From an uncultured Clostridia bacterium (lineage in GTDB: Bacteria; Bacillota; Clostridia; Christensenellales; DTU072), in NCBI GenBank assembly GCA_944372095.1, contig CALVYG010000015.1, positions 1 to 34,743 of the forward strand: a DNA stretch of 34,743 nt, in the 5' to 3' direction. How positions within the stretch are numbered: the stretch's first letter is position 1; each line of letters starts with the position of its first letter. The position numbers and the translations under genes were made by a program. The notes beneath the pieces were generated by a model that did no database searches, was not told the origin of the DNA, and saw only the letters and a program-made list of their open reading frames with translations. Shown piece after piece: positions 23,930 through 31,981 of the stretch.

Positions 23930-23958
23930 ATAATAATACATATTTCTCTAAAAGTCAA
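23930..23958 (-). promoter_or_regulatory. Sigma-A promoter of glyS
   Basis: On the minus strand TTGACT (23958-23953), a 17-nt spacer and TATTAT (23935-23930). It lies back to back with the start region of the plus-strand deacetylase gene. Confidence 0.75.
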
Positions 23959-23991
23959 CCGTTCATAATAACCATATTTTACGAATAGATT

Positions 23992-24750
23992 ATGATTGAT
24001 ATGAAAAAGAAAAACCTTTTATGCGCTATCCTAAGCAACACGGCTATCGTTGCTCTGATTGCCGTTCTGTTTTTTGTCTGCAACCCTCTTCCCTCTTCTG
24101 TGGCGGCGTATTCTCCGATTTACAGCGGCGATAAGGAATACGGTTCGGTCGCTCTTATGTTCAATGTCTACGAAGGCAGCGATAATGTCGAAAAAATTCT
24201 TAAAATATTGGAAAACAACCGTATTACCTGCACATTTTTCGTCGGCGGCGTTTGGGCGGAAAAAAATATTCCTCTTCTTAAAAAAATGGCTGAACGCGCT
24301 GAAATCGGTAATCACGGTTATCTCCATCTCGACCATAAAGAACTTTCGGCAAGGCGCAATCTTGAAGAAATTATGCTCTGTCATAATCTCGTAAAAACCA
24401 CTTGCGGAATTACGATGAACCTCTTTGCTCCGCCTTCGGGCAGTTTCGGAGACGATTGCCTCTCCGTATGCGCCGATAACGGTTACCGCGTCATTATGTG
24501 GAGTAAAGATACTATCGATTGGCGCGATAAAGACTACCAATTGATTACCAAACGCGCCACTTCCGATATACAAAGCGGCGATTTGATTCTTATGCACCCG
24601 ACTGACCAGACCGTCGTTGCTCTTCCCTATATTATTGCCGCCATTAAAGATAAAGGTCTTTCAATGGCTACCGTAAGCGAAGTCCTTGACGGCGGTTCTT
24701 CTTCCGCCGCTTCCAGACCGGGCAGTATTATCCGCCGCGTCACCGTTTGA
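23992..24750 (+). CDS. NodB-domain polysaccharide deacetylase-like protein, degenerate active site
   Basis: A 252-residue protein with an N-terminal signal anchor (about 8-30) and a NodB fold (CE4 family), placed outside the membrane. CE4 enzymes use TFDDG, HxxxH, RPPY, DxxDW and LHP motifs. Here motif 1 reads MFNVYEG (56-62), so both aspartates are missing. Motif 2 keeps H108 and H112. Motif 3 reads APPSG (146-150) without the Arg. DTIDW (173-177) and the MHPT His (202) remain. It resembles the YlxY/PdaB side of the family and may be inactive or a binding protein. No ribosome binding site is clear; ATG 24001 is an alternative start. Confidence 0.85.
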   Translation: MIDMKKKNLLCAILSNTAIVALIAVLFFVCNPLPSSVAAYSPIYSGDKEYGSVALMFNVYEGSDNVEKILKILENNRITCTFFVGGVWAEKNIPLLKKMAERAEIGNHGYLHLDHKELSARRNLEEIMLCHNLVKTTCGITMNLFAPPSGSFGDDCLSVCADNGYRVIMWSKDTIDWRDKDYQLITKRATSDIQSGDLILMHPTDQTVVALPYIIAAIKDKGLSMATVSEVLDGGSSSAASRPGSIIRRVTV

Positions 24751-24857
24751 TTTGCATCTTTTTCTTACCTTATTCTTTTTACCTTTATTCCTATGCCTCG
24801 GTATGCCGTTTTATATAAACCGTAATTCTTATTTGTCCGTAACGCATTCTCTTGTCC

Positions 24858-24886
24858 TTTACAAATTCAACGGTTTGTTGTATACT
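24858..24886 (+). promoter_or_regulatory. Sigma-A promoter before the small membrane protein and ybaB-recR
   Basis: TTTACA (24858-24863), a 17-nt spacer and TATACT (24881-24886), pointing to the gene at 24925. Confidence 0.78.
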
Positions 24887-24924
24887 GTTATGGTAATATT
24901 TTGATTGAAAGGCGGTTTCTTGAA

Positions 24925-25431
24925 GTGAAAAATATTGATTTATCCGAACGTTTATCAAAAAAGAATACTATCGTTGCCATTATCTGTATCGTTGTTTTTC
25001 TTATTGCGGGATTTCTTGCCGCGGTTCTGGGACATATCGCTTACGTCAATTCCAGAGAAGCCGAAATTCTCAATTATTCTCACTCGTCTTCTTCCGATTT
25101 TTTCATGCGTTCCGACGGACTGAACCTTGTTTACAAATATAAAGATTCCGTAAGCGAAGTAAATCTCAGCAATATTCTCGAACTTTCCGACGGAGCAAGT
25201 TTCAGAATTCTCGTCGTTCTTAACGAAGACGGTGAAAAAATTTCTCATTCCGAGGTTACTTTCGACGTTTCCGATAAACAGCAGTATTTCGTTATCGTTA
25301 ACGTCACTTCTCTCGGCAGAGTTCATACTAACGGCTATTTAATCGAGATAGTTTCCGAAACAGATTACTCGGAAGTTCCTCCCGAGTTCGATATTTCCGA
25401 TTATTTTCAACAATACATCAGTGCGGAATAA
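24925..25431 (+). CDS. Hypothetical single-pass membrane protein
   Basis: A 168-residue protein with a short charged N-terminus, one membrane helix (about 15-36) and an extracytoplasmic domain of some 130 residues with alternating hydrophobic strands (FRILVVLNEDG, YFVIVNVTSLG). No family is recognised. I prefer GTG 24925 because AAAGGCGG lies 9 nt upstream; the frame also has TTG at 24901, inside the ribosome binding region. It precedes ybaB by 45 nt and may be co-transcribed. Confidence 0.75.
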   Translation: MKNIDLSERLSKKNTIVAIICIVVFLIAGFLAAVLGHIAYVNSREAEILNYSHSSSSDFFMRSDGLNLVYKYKDSVSEVNLSNILELSDGASFRILVVLNEDGEKISHSEVTFDVSDKQQYFVIVNVTSLGRVHTNGYLIEIVSETDYSEVPPEFDISDYFQQYISAE

Positions 25432-25476
25432 ACTTTTTTAAAGAAATAAAATATAAATTTCAAGGAGAAATTATTT

Positions 25477-25809
25477 ATGGCAAAATTTAACGGCTACGGC
25501 GGCGGTGCAAATATGCAGCAACTTATGAAACAAGCTCAGAAAATGCAGGCGGATATCAAAGCCGCTCAACAGGAACTTGCGGAAACCGAAGTCGTCGCTA
25601 CCGCAGGCGGCGGTATGGTGGAAGTCGTGATGTCCTGCGACAGAAAAATTACTTCAATTAAAATCTCTCCCGAAGCCGTAGACCCGGACGACGTAGAGAT
25701 GCTCGAAGATATGATTATGGCGGGAATTAACGAAGCCATGGCTCTCGTCGAAGAAGAAAACGAGCGTATTATGGGCCCCCTCACGGGCGGTCTCGGCGGA
25801 TTACTATGA
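25477..25809 (+). CDS. ybaB: Nucleoid-associated protein YbaB/EbfC family
   Basis: A small DNA-binding dimer. The 110 residues start with a Gly-rich segment and MQQLMKQAQKMQADIKAAQQEL, then VVATAGGGMVEVVMSCDRKI and the C-terminal helix DMIMAGINEAM. AAGGAG lies 9 nt before the ATG. It overlaps recR by 4 nt (ATGA), the usual ybaB-recR pairing. In many Bacillota dnaX is directly upstream; here dnaX is about 3 kb away on the other strand. Confidence 0.96.
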   Translation: MAKFNGYGGGANMQQLMKQAQKMQADIKAAQQELAETEVVATAGGGMVEVVMSCDRKITSIKISPEAVDPDDVEMLEDMIMAGINEAMALVEEENERIMGPLTGGLGGLL

Positions 25810-26396
25810 TTCAATCCGAAAGTTTTAACAGGCTTATCGCTGCATTCCGTTCCCTTCCGGGTGTCGGAACAAAAACCGCTCAAAGATACGCTTATAGCAT
25901 TATCGAAGGGTCTGTCGAAAATGCCGAAGCTTTTGCTTCCGCTGTCATTGACGCCAAAAATAACGTTAAATTCTGCTCAGTATGCGGCAATTTTACCGAA
26001 AACGACGTTTGTGAGCTGTGTCTTACGCGCTCTCCTCGCGTTATCTGCGTGGTCGCTCAACCGAAAGATATTGACCCTATCGAAAAAACCGGCGCCTTTA
26101 ACGGCGCCTATCACGTCCTTCACGGCGTTATCGATATTCAGAAAGGCATTGACGCCGATAAACTCCGTATCCGCGAACTTATTTCCAGAATTTCCGAAGG
26201 AAAAACGGAAGAAGTTATTATCGCAACAAATCCCGACCTCGGCGGTGAATTAACAGGGGCATATCTTGCCTCCGTACTTAAACCTCTCGGCGTTAAGGTT
26301 TCGCGTTTAGCTTACGGAATAAGTATCGGCAGCGAAATCGAATATGCCGATTCCAATACCCTTCAACACGCTTTAAGCGACCGCAAACCTCTTTAA
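25806..26396 (+). CDS. recR: Recombination protein RecR
   Basis: RecR forms a ring clamp with RecO/RecF to load RecA at gaps. The 196-residue protein has the N-terminal HhH (LPGVGTKTAQRYA, 17-29), a C4 zinc finger (C57, C60, C69, C72), a Toprim domain (VVAQPKDIDPIEKTG, then NPDLGGELTGAYLA) and a C-terminal SRLAYGISIGSEIEYAD segment. All match the family at full length. Confidence 0.97.
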   Translation: MIQSESFNRLIAAFRSLPGVGTKTAQRYAYSIIEGSVENAEAFASAVIDAKNNVKFCSVCGNFTENDVCELCLTRSPRVICVVAQPKDIDPIEKTGAFNGAYHVLHGVIDIQKGIDADKLRIRELISRISEGKTEEVIIATNPDLGGELTGAYLASVLKPLGVKVSRLAYGISIGSEIEYADSNTLQHALSDRKPL

Positions 26397-26415
26397 CGGC
26401 TTTTTTTACTTTTTC

Positions 26416-26871
26416 TCAATTCATTACGCATACCGTTACGACAAAACCGAACATAAAACTATACCATAAAATATTAATCAACGCGCCCGCCCATATAAAC
26501 CGGGCGTGTTTCAGCGTTATAAAAAGTATCGCAAGTTCAGTCGCCGCCGCTCCGCCTATCATTACCGCCGCTGCTTCCGCAGAATGCAATCTGTAAAATA
26601 CGAAAAAAGCCAATCCGGTAAAAACCATAAATATTACGGGAAGAAATACCGTTTTCCTTATGCTTTTATTTATTACGAATTCACCTGCTATCCCCGCTGT
26701 TATCACATACGATATAAGCCAGCCGAGAGAATATACGGTATGATTCATCTGCGGTTTATTCAATGCGTCGAGCCACTCGCTTTCAGTCATGCTCAGAGCA
26801 TTCAGTGCGCTTAATATAATTACCGCCGTCAGACCGATGCACAGTCCGACGGCGTGAAGATACTTGTTCAT
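26416..26871 (-). CDS. tspO: TspO/MBR-family membrane protein
   Basis: A 151-residue protein with five predicted membrane helices. WLDALNKPQ followed by LGWLISYVITAGIAGE resembles the TspO pattern (L.KP, then W..Y in the next helix), and WAGALINILWY fits the last helix. TspO proteins bind porphyrins and related ligands; the role in anaerobes is unclear. It begins 9 nt after the M1-peptidase gene with no visible ribosome binding site, so it probably depends on coupling to it. The family call is from pattern only. Confidence 0.65.
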   Translation of the reverse strand: MNKYLHAVGLCIGLTAVIILSALNALSMTESEWLDALNKPQMNHTVYSLGWLISYVITAGIAGEFVINKSIRKTVFLPVIFMVFTGLAFFVFYRLHSAEAAAVMIGGAAATELAILFITLKHARFIWAGALINILWYSFMFGFVVTVCVMN

Positions 26872-26880
26872 TAATTTTTA

Positions 26881-28317
26881 TTATTCTTCCGCGAATGTCG
26901 TCGCCACTACTTTCTCTCCTATCCACGCTTCGGTAAGTCCTTTTATGTCGCCCATTGTCTTTTCCCCTGCCGCTCTGAACGCTTCCAGTCCGCCTATACC
27001 GAATTTATTGTCTTCGTAGTACTGTTTAAGACATTCCGCGAATTTTTCGTCTCCGAATATTTCTCTCAGATTATCGAACATCATACAGCTTTTATAATAT
27101 TCCACCATCTGATACTGATATTCGGTAAATTCGTATATCGGCTTGTTCATGGCAAGACATATTCCCGAATTTCTCTTTTGCTGCAATCTTTCATAACTTA
27201 AATATGCACGTTTGATTGACTTCATCTCTTCAACGAATTTATCGCTTTCGCCGATAAGTTCGTAATAATACGCCGCACTGAAAGTTGCCAGTCCTTCGTC
27301 CATATAACTCTCGTTTATCGGGTCGCTTCCTACTGCTCCGTACCACCATTGATGCGCCGTTTCGTGCAGTACTGTTTCGGTTACGTCAACGCAGTTATTC
27401 GCTATCAGGCTCAGTCCGCTGTACTCCATTCCGTCACATACAAAAGGCACTCTCGCAACGGTGTATGTGTCGAACGGATACGCTCCGAACGCTTTTCCGT
27501 ATGTTTCCACCGCTCTCACCGCAAGATTCAACGTTTCCTGTGCGTTTTCGTCGTTCTCGTAAAAATAATATACGGTAACTTCTCCGGCTTTTCCGTTTAT
27601 CACATTATAGTTTGCATTACACACTATTGCGAAATCTCTTATATTGCTTCCGTTAAAACTTATTGTTTGTCTTTCCCCCGAGGTGCTTATCCCCGAAGTC
27701 TTTACCGACGAACATACTACGAGAGATTGGTCGCATTCAAAACTTACCGTATAATCTCCGCACGAAGAATAAATCGGGTCGCCTACCGCGCTGAATTTAT
27801 CCGTACGGAATCCTTCGCCGTCATATACCGACATCTGCGGATAAAATCCCGATAAGGTATACGACCCGTTAAGCATCGATAACCTCAGATTCCCTTCCGG
27901 AACTGTCGTTCGATAGTTTATTACGAAACTTATCTCGTCTCCTTTTTTCAACGCTTCGTGCGACACCGTCATATATTCTTTATCTTCGCTGAGAACGTAT
28001 TCCGCAGGATTTCCGTTTACGCTTACGCTGTCGATTTCTATTCCGCCGTAGCTGCTTAATTCCGTTGTATACGCGGGATTCGCCGCATCTTCGTTATATG
28101 CGTTTGCATAAAGATGAAACGTCGTCTGTCCGAGTCCGTCGACATAGATGTTCTTATATCTTACCGTCTGCTCCCCCGTTATCACATTTTCGGTTAGCGA
28201 CAGTTTCATATCATAAGTAAGACAATCGTCGTTTATATCTTTATCCGTACAAGCCGTTAAGATTATTCCCGCCGCCATTATCGCGGCAACCGTTAGTATT
28301 ATCAATATCTTCTTCAT
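26881..28317 (-). CDS. M1-like zinc metallopeptidase, lipoprotein
   Basis: A 478-residue gluzincin. The signal peptide ends in a lipobox (LTAC) with Cys23, so it is tethered outside the membrane. The catalytic zinc site is HETAHQWW (H318, E319, H322) with E341 in DEGLATF as third ligand. GMEYSG (296-301) corresponds to the GAMEN substrate loop of M1 aminopeptidases. An N-terminal beta-rich domain (about 30-240) precedes the catalytic domain; the long C-terminal domain of classical PepN is absent. GAGG precedes the ATG. Co-transcribed with tspO. Confidence 0.9.
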   Translation of the reverse strand: MKKILIILTVAAIMAAGIILTACTDKDINDDCLTYDMKLSLTENVITGEQTVRYKNIYVDGLGQTTFHLYANAYNEDAANPAYTTELSSYGGIEIDSVSVNGNPAEYVLSEDKEYMTVSHEALKKGDEISFVINYRTTVPEGNLRLSMLNGSYTLSGFYPQMSVYDGEGFRTDKFSAVGDPIYSSCGDYTVSFECDQSLVVCSSVKTSGISTSGERQTISFNGSNIRDFAIVCNANYNVINGKAGEVTVYYFYENDENAQETLNLAVRAVETYGKAFGAYPFDTYTVARVPFVCDGMEYSGLSLIANNCVDVTETVLHETAHQWWYGAVGSDPINESYMDEGLATFSAAYYYELIGESDKFVEEMKSIKRAYLSYERLQQKRNSGICLAMNKPIYEFTEYQYQMVEYYKSCMMFDNLREIFGDEKFAECLKQYYEDNKFGIGGLEAFRAAGEKTMGDIKGLTEAWIGEKVVATTFAEE

Positions 28318-28415
28318 TATCTACCTCTGTTGATAAACTTTATGCCGCTTGTTTTCGTTTTATACTTTTTACTATAATTTTACTTTTTATATTTTCTTGT
28401 ATTTATTTATCTTGC

Positions 28416-28444
28416 TTGACAGCCGTTTAACCTTTATTTATAAT
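28416..28444 (+). promoter_or_regulatory. Consensus sigma-A promoter of small RNA candidate A
   Basis: A perfect TTGACA (28416-28421), a 17-nt spacer and a perfect TATAAT (28439-28444). No gene follows on this strand for over 2 kb, only the short element below. Confidence 0.88.
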
Positions 28445-28450
28445 GTAGAC

Positions 28451-28605
28451 ATAAAAATTATTTCAGCTCATAATTTTCCCCCTTATCATAAAGGAAAGAA
28501 CTTCGACAGTTTGCCGGGGTTCTTTTCTATTGGCTTTGCTTTACGCCGCCTGATTTGCTGTTTCCCTTTTGTTATAATGCTTTCAGGAAAATTTTTCTTC
28601 TGATT
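28451..28605 (+). ncRNA. Small RNA candidate A (first of a tandem pair)
   Basis: It starts about 7 nt after a consensus promoter and contains the 23-nt block at 28464-28486 (CAGCTCATAA...CCCCCTTAT) shared exactly with candidate B. ATAAT and ATCAT can present TTTCCCCCTT as a loop. GAAAGAAC (28493-28500) pairs with GTTCTTTTC (28519-28527) as a second hairpin. The end is uncertain: this hairpin is poor in T afterwards; a later TCAG-GAA / TTC-CTGA hairpin at about 28582-28601 is followed by TTTTT. There is no coding frame with a ribosome binding site. Function is inferred only. Confidence 0.6.
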
Positions 28606-28631
28606 TTTATCCCAAAATCAACTTAAATTTC

Positions 28632-28659
28632 TTGACAAATTTTCTTTTAGTGCTATAAT
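28632..28659 (+). promoter_or_regulatory. Consensus sigma-A promoter of small RNA candidate B
   Basis: A perfect TTGACA (28632-28637), a 16-nt spacer ending in TGC, and a perfect TATAAT (28654-28659), so it is also an extended -10. Confidence 0.88.
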
Positions 28660-28665
28660 ATGCTT

Positions 28666-28737
28666 ATAAAACAGCTCATAATTTTCCCCCTTATTATATA
28701 GAGAGGAGTTCGAGTTTTCGGACTTCCTTTCTTTTTT
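28666..28737 (+). ncRNA. Small RNA candidate B (second of a tandem pair)
   Basis: About 70 nt. The shared 23-nt block is at 28672-28694, followed by TATA. CTC and ATAAT before the C run pair with ATTAT and GAG after it, exposing TTTCCCCCTT in the loop. A hairpin then follows (GGAGTTCG / CGGACTTCC, with G-T pairs), ending in a T-rich stretch with TTTTTTATTTT, a complete intrinsic terminator. Unpaired C-rich loops are typical of Bacillota small RNAs that pair with ribosome binding sites; that role is inferred here. Confidence 0.65.
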
Positions 28738-28756
28738 ATTTTAACGTTTTATAAAC

Positions 28757-28783
28757 AAAAATCCGCTTTAAGCGGATTTTTGT
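28757..28783 (-). terminator. Terminator of dnaX, probably bidirectional
   Basis: AAAATCCGC / GCGGATTTT with a 5-nt loop. On the minus strand TTTTTGTTTAT follows, and on the plus strand TTTTTGT, so it also backs up small RNA B. Confidence 0.85.
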
Positions 28784-28804
28784 ACGTTTCGATGAAAGTA
28801 ATAT

Positions 28805-30508
28805 TTATTTTTTGAATTTTATATTTCCGTTGAATAAATCGTTAAGCCTGATTCTACTCTCTTCCGATATTCCGTCTTCGGCTTTCTTCCGACACACGAA
28901 TTTCAGTTTTCCTTTGCTTTCTTCCCCTATAAGTTCATTCATTGTTTTGTTTGCACTCGGTTTATTAAGCGTTTCGTACGTTGCGTTGTCCCTTACCGTC
29001 AATACAAATTCGTCTCCGCTTATATCCATTCCGCCGTTTATGCTCTCACACGCTATTTTCAGGATAAACTCGTTTGAATTTGATAGCTTTTCCTGAACCC
29101 TTGACCATATTTCTCTCGCCTTAATAAAGCTTTCGCCGTCATCGTTGTCGTCGAATATCGGACGGTCTATTTTCCTTTCAACGGCTACCGCCGACAACAA
29201 TTCTTTGACGTCTCTTTTTCTGACTTCTTCCTTTTTCTCTGTCGGCTTTGAATCGTCTGCAATCTCTTTTCCCTCTTCTTTTTTTACCTTTTCGGGCGGG
29301 CGGGCGGGAGTTTCGGCGGAATTATTATTTTCCTTTTCGGAAGTTACTCTTACGCCGTTTCTCTTCACATATCCGATTTGCTCTTCCAGGTCTTTTATCC
29401 TACCTTCTATTCCGTCGACGCTTACTTCCGTTACGAGCGAACAAGCCTTTACTATGTTCGCCTCCATCAGTATCCTCGGCTGCGTGGCGTATCGGAGTTG
29501 GTTCTCTATCCCGGCCATTATTTCCATTGCCCGACCTATCCGATAATCCGAATACTTTTCCGCTCTTTTCGCAAGTTTTCCGTATTCCTCTTTCGTCATC
29601 GTTTTAGGTTTATAACCGGGAACGCTTTTTACCGTTATAAGTTCGTTATAATAATTTGCAAGGTCTCTTCCCAGCGTTGTCCTGCCCATTCTGAGCAGTT
29701 TGTCTGCGTTTTCAAGCGCTTTTCCCGTTTCCCCGTCCAGAATTGCCGCTCCCAGCTCGTCCAATGTATCGAAATCCGTCGCACACAATATTTCCAGCGT
29801 ATCTTCGTATGTTATCCTGTTCCCGCAGTACGACATACACATATCCGCAACACTGAGCGTATCACGAACGCTGCCTTCTCCGCTTACGGCTATTTTTACC
29901 AGCGCCCTTTCGTCGTATTTTACGTTCAATTCGTCAAATATTTTATGCAATAACTCTGTCAACTCTTCAATCTCGATTAGTCTGAAATCAAATCTTAAAC
30001 AACGCGAAAGTATCGTTTGCGGCAATTTCTGCACTTCTGTCGTCGCCAGTATAAATACTATATGTTCCGGCGGTTCTTCAAGCGTTTTGAGCAATGCGTT
30101 GAATGCCGACGCGCTCAGCATATGCACTTCGTCGATTATATAAACCTTATACCGCCCTATCGTAGGCCTGTACATCACGTTTTCTTTTATCGCGCGTATT
30201 TCGTCTACACCGTTATTGCTGGCAGCGTCTATCTCTATGATGTCTACTCCGGAATTTTCGTTCAGAGCTTTACATACTTCGCATTCTCCGCAGGGCGAAC
30301 CGTTTTTAGGATTCAGACAATTAACCGCCCGCGCAAATATTTTAGCGCAAGACGTCTTTCCCGTTCCGCGCGTTCCCGTAAACAGGTACGCATGTCTTAC
30401 GCTGTTGCTTTTTATCTGATTTGTCAGCGTTCTTACTATGTGGGTTTGCCCGATTACGTCGTCGAACGTTTTCGGTCTGAATCTCCTGTATATTGACGTA
30501 TACTCCAT
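28805..30508 (-). CDS. dnaX: DNA polymerase III subunits gamma/tau
   Basis: The clamp-loader ATPase of the replisome. The 567-residue protein starts MEYTSIYRRFRPKTFDDVIGQ. It has Walker A GTRGTGKTS (45-53), the zinc module C64/C73/C76/C79, Walker B IIDEVHML and sensor 1/SRC (ILSRCLRF). The variable tau region (about 370-460) is Lys/Glu-rich, with a C-terminal globular end. The ATG has no ribosome binding site and lies 7 nt after a TATACT box, suggesting a leaderless mRNA. It stands apart from ybaB-recR, its usual partners. Confidence 0.97.
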   Translation of the reverse strand: MEYTSIYRRFRPKTFDDVIGQTHIVRTLTNQIKSNSVRHAYLFTGTRGTGKTSCAKIFARAVNCLNPKNGSPCGECEVCKALNENSGVDIIEIDAASNNGVDEIRAIKENVMYRPTIGRYKVYIIDEVHMLSASAFNALLKTLEEPPEHIVFILATTEVQKLPQTILSRCLRFDFRLIEIEELTELLHKIFDELNVKYDERALVKIAVSGEGSVRDTLSVADMCMSYCGNRITYEDTLEILCATDFDTLDELGAAILDGETGKALENADKLLRMGRTTLGRDLANYYNELITVKSVPGYKPKTMTKEEYGKLAKRAEKYSDYRIGRAMEIMAGIENQLRYATQPRILMEANIVKACSLVTEVSVDGIEGRIKDLEEQIGYVKRNGVRVTSEKENNNSAETPARPPEKVKKEEGKEIADDSKPTEKKEEVRKRDVKELLSAVAVERKIDRPIFDDNDDGESFIKAREIWSRVQEKLSNSNEFILKIACESINGGMDISGDEFVLTVRDNATYETLNKPSANKTMNELIGEESKGKLKFVCRKKAEDGISEESRIRLNDLFNGNIKFKK

Positions 30509-30515
30509 AGTTTAT

Positions 30516-30544
30516 AGTATAAACCAATTCCTCTTCGATTGCAA
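30516..30544 (-). promoter_or_regulatory. Promoter of dnaX, close to the start codon
   Basis: On the minus strand TTGCAA (30544-30539, itself a palindrome), a 17-nt spacer and TATACT (30521-30516). ATAAACT then leads directly to the ATG at 30508. Confidence 0.7.
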
Positions 30545-30610
30545 CGCATAATTTCCGCGCTCATGGTAAAAATTATTTTATCTGTTATTTTTATGGAGGT
30601 GTTTTTATTT

Positions 30611-30766
30611 ATGGATACAAATAAAGAAAAAATTATTACCGATAAGCAAAAAGCCGCTCGTCCTTCCGTTTACCGTTGTACCTCTTGCGGCGTTACCGTT
30701 CAATCCAACGGTACTCCCAAAGTTTGCCCGAAATGCGACAATGAAAAATTTTACCTTGTAAAATAA
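30611..30766 (+). CDS. Small zinc-ribbon protein
   Basis: A 51-residue protein with two knuckles, C23-T-S-C26 and C39-P-K-C42, about 12 residues apart, like a rubredoxin-type or short zinc ribbon. A charged N-terminal stretch and a hydrophobic end (FYLVK) flank it. GGAGGT lies 10 nt before ATG 30611; the longer frame from 30539 has no such site. It is a single gene on the plus strand between dnaX and the histidine kinase, convergent with the latter. Function unknown. Confidence 0.8.
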   Translation: MDTNKEKIITDKQKAARPSVYRCTSCGVTVQSNGTPKVCPKCDNEKFYLVK

Positions 30767-30769
30767 TTT

Positions 30770-31981
30770 TTAATTGGTTTCCTTAAATACCGCGAGAAAT
30801 TCGGTGTAACTGCCTTCTTTGCTGTCTACGCCTATTGTTCCGTTATTTGCGTCCGTTATCGCTTTCGCTATCGACAATCCCAGTCCGAAACTTCCGCTTT
30901 CGGTGTGCGCTTCGTCGCATCTGTAAAATCTGTCGAATAATTTCGGCATCATTTCACGCGGTATTCCTTCTCCCGTATTCCTTACTTTAAGTATTGCCTT
31001 ATGCTTTTCCGTTGTTAAGGTTACCTTGATTTTACCTTCCGGTTCCGTATATTTCAATGCGTTTTCTATAAGAATATACGCTAATTTCTCTATATCGGCA
31101 TGGCGGGCGGTTATGTGTATGTTCGGCGCAATGTCCGACGTCATCTCTATTCTCTTTTCATATGCGAGCGCTTCCGTTTCCAGTACCACGCTTTCCGCTA
31201 TTTCCGATAAATTTAATTTTATAAAATCTTTTTCTCTCATCGCTTCCAGGCGCGCAAGCAGCAGCATTTCGTTTATCATTGCGCTCATTCTGTTTACCTG
31301 CGTTCCTATTCCGGCAAGCCATTTCTTTTGTTCGTCGCTGAACTCGTCCGACGACAAATTCAGTATTTCCAGATTGGTGTTTATTATCGTAAGCGGCGTT
31401 TTCAGTTCGTGCGACGCATTTGCCACTAACTCTTTCTGTTTTATAAGCGCTTCTTCTATCGGGGCAAGATTCCTTATTGTGAACCTTGTTATGAAAAACG
31501 CAACTACAACCATTACAGCTATTCCCGTAAGTAATATCGTCAGAAGATTTACCAGAAATCCGTTATAATCCCCTGTATAGTCGTATACATATAAAGTATA
31601 AAAAACGTCTCCCCCGTTTTTTACGGCAGAATACGCCACATAATTCCCGTTTACGTTTACTTTATCTTTGCTTTCCGTTGCCAGCGTTATTATTTTTATA
31701 ACCGTTTCTTCATCGTAAAACCCAAGGTCAGACACCTTGTATTTCCCATCCGAATATACGCGGATTACAAGCATATTTCTCACTTCGTCGCGTTCAAAAT
31801 CAGTATCGCTTGCTTCTTCGAAATATGCTCCGATTTTTTCCAGCTGCGACAGTTTTTTGTCTACATTTGCCGTCATTCTTTCGTAATTATATACGCAACT
31901 GAATGCAAATACAGCAAGCAACACGGCGCCTATTACCGCTATCTGATATACTGCCGTTCTTCTCAGCAGTTTACGAAACAT
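30770..31981 (-). CDS. Sensor histidine kinase
   Basis: A 403-residue membrane kinase. Helix 1 (about 11-31), an extracytoplasmic sensor of some 110 residues, helix 2 (about 143-166), then a HisKA domain with the phosphorylated H191 in NASHELKTPLT, and an HATPase_c domain with the N box (N307 in ENALKY), G1/G2 boxes (NTGEGI, SFGLGLS). I see no clear HAMP domain. Its ATG shares one base with the TAA of the response regulator (TAATG), so the two are coupled. The signal is unknown. Confidence 0.95.
   Translation of the reverse strand: MFRKLLRRTAVYQIAVIGAVLLAVFAFSCVYNYERMTANVDKKLSQLEKIGAYFEEASDTDFERDEVRNMLVIRVYSDGKYKVSDLGFYDEETVIKIITLATESKDKVNVNGNYVAYSAVKNGGDVFYTLYVYDYTGDYNGFLVNLLTILLTGIAVMVVVAFFITRFTIRNLAPIEEALIKQKELVANASHELKTPLTIINTNLEILNLSSDEFSDEQKKWLAGIGTQVNRMSAMINEMLLLARLEAMREKDFIKLNLSEIAESVVLETEALAYEKRIEMTSDIAPNIHITARHADIEKLAYILIENALKYTEPEGKIKVTLTTEKHKAILKVRNTGEGIPREMMPKLFDRFYRCDEAHTESGSFGLGLSIAKAITDANNGTIGVDSKEGSYTEFLAVFKETN

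Noticed and set aside
23871..23960. T-box leader before glyS
   Set aside because: The leader between promoter and start is about 50 nt, far too short, and has no specifier hairpin or T-box sequence.
28569..28577. Possible third plus-strand promoter (TGTTATAAT) between the twin small RNAs
   Set aside because: An extended -10 is present but no -35 box at a proper distance, and the shared 23-nt block does not follow it.
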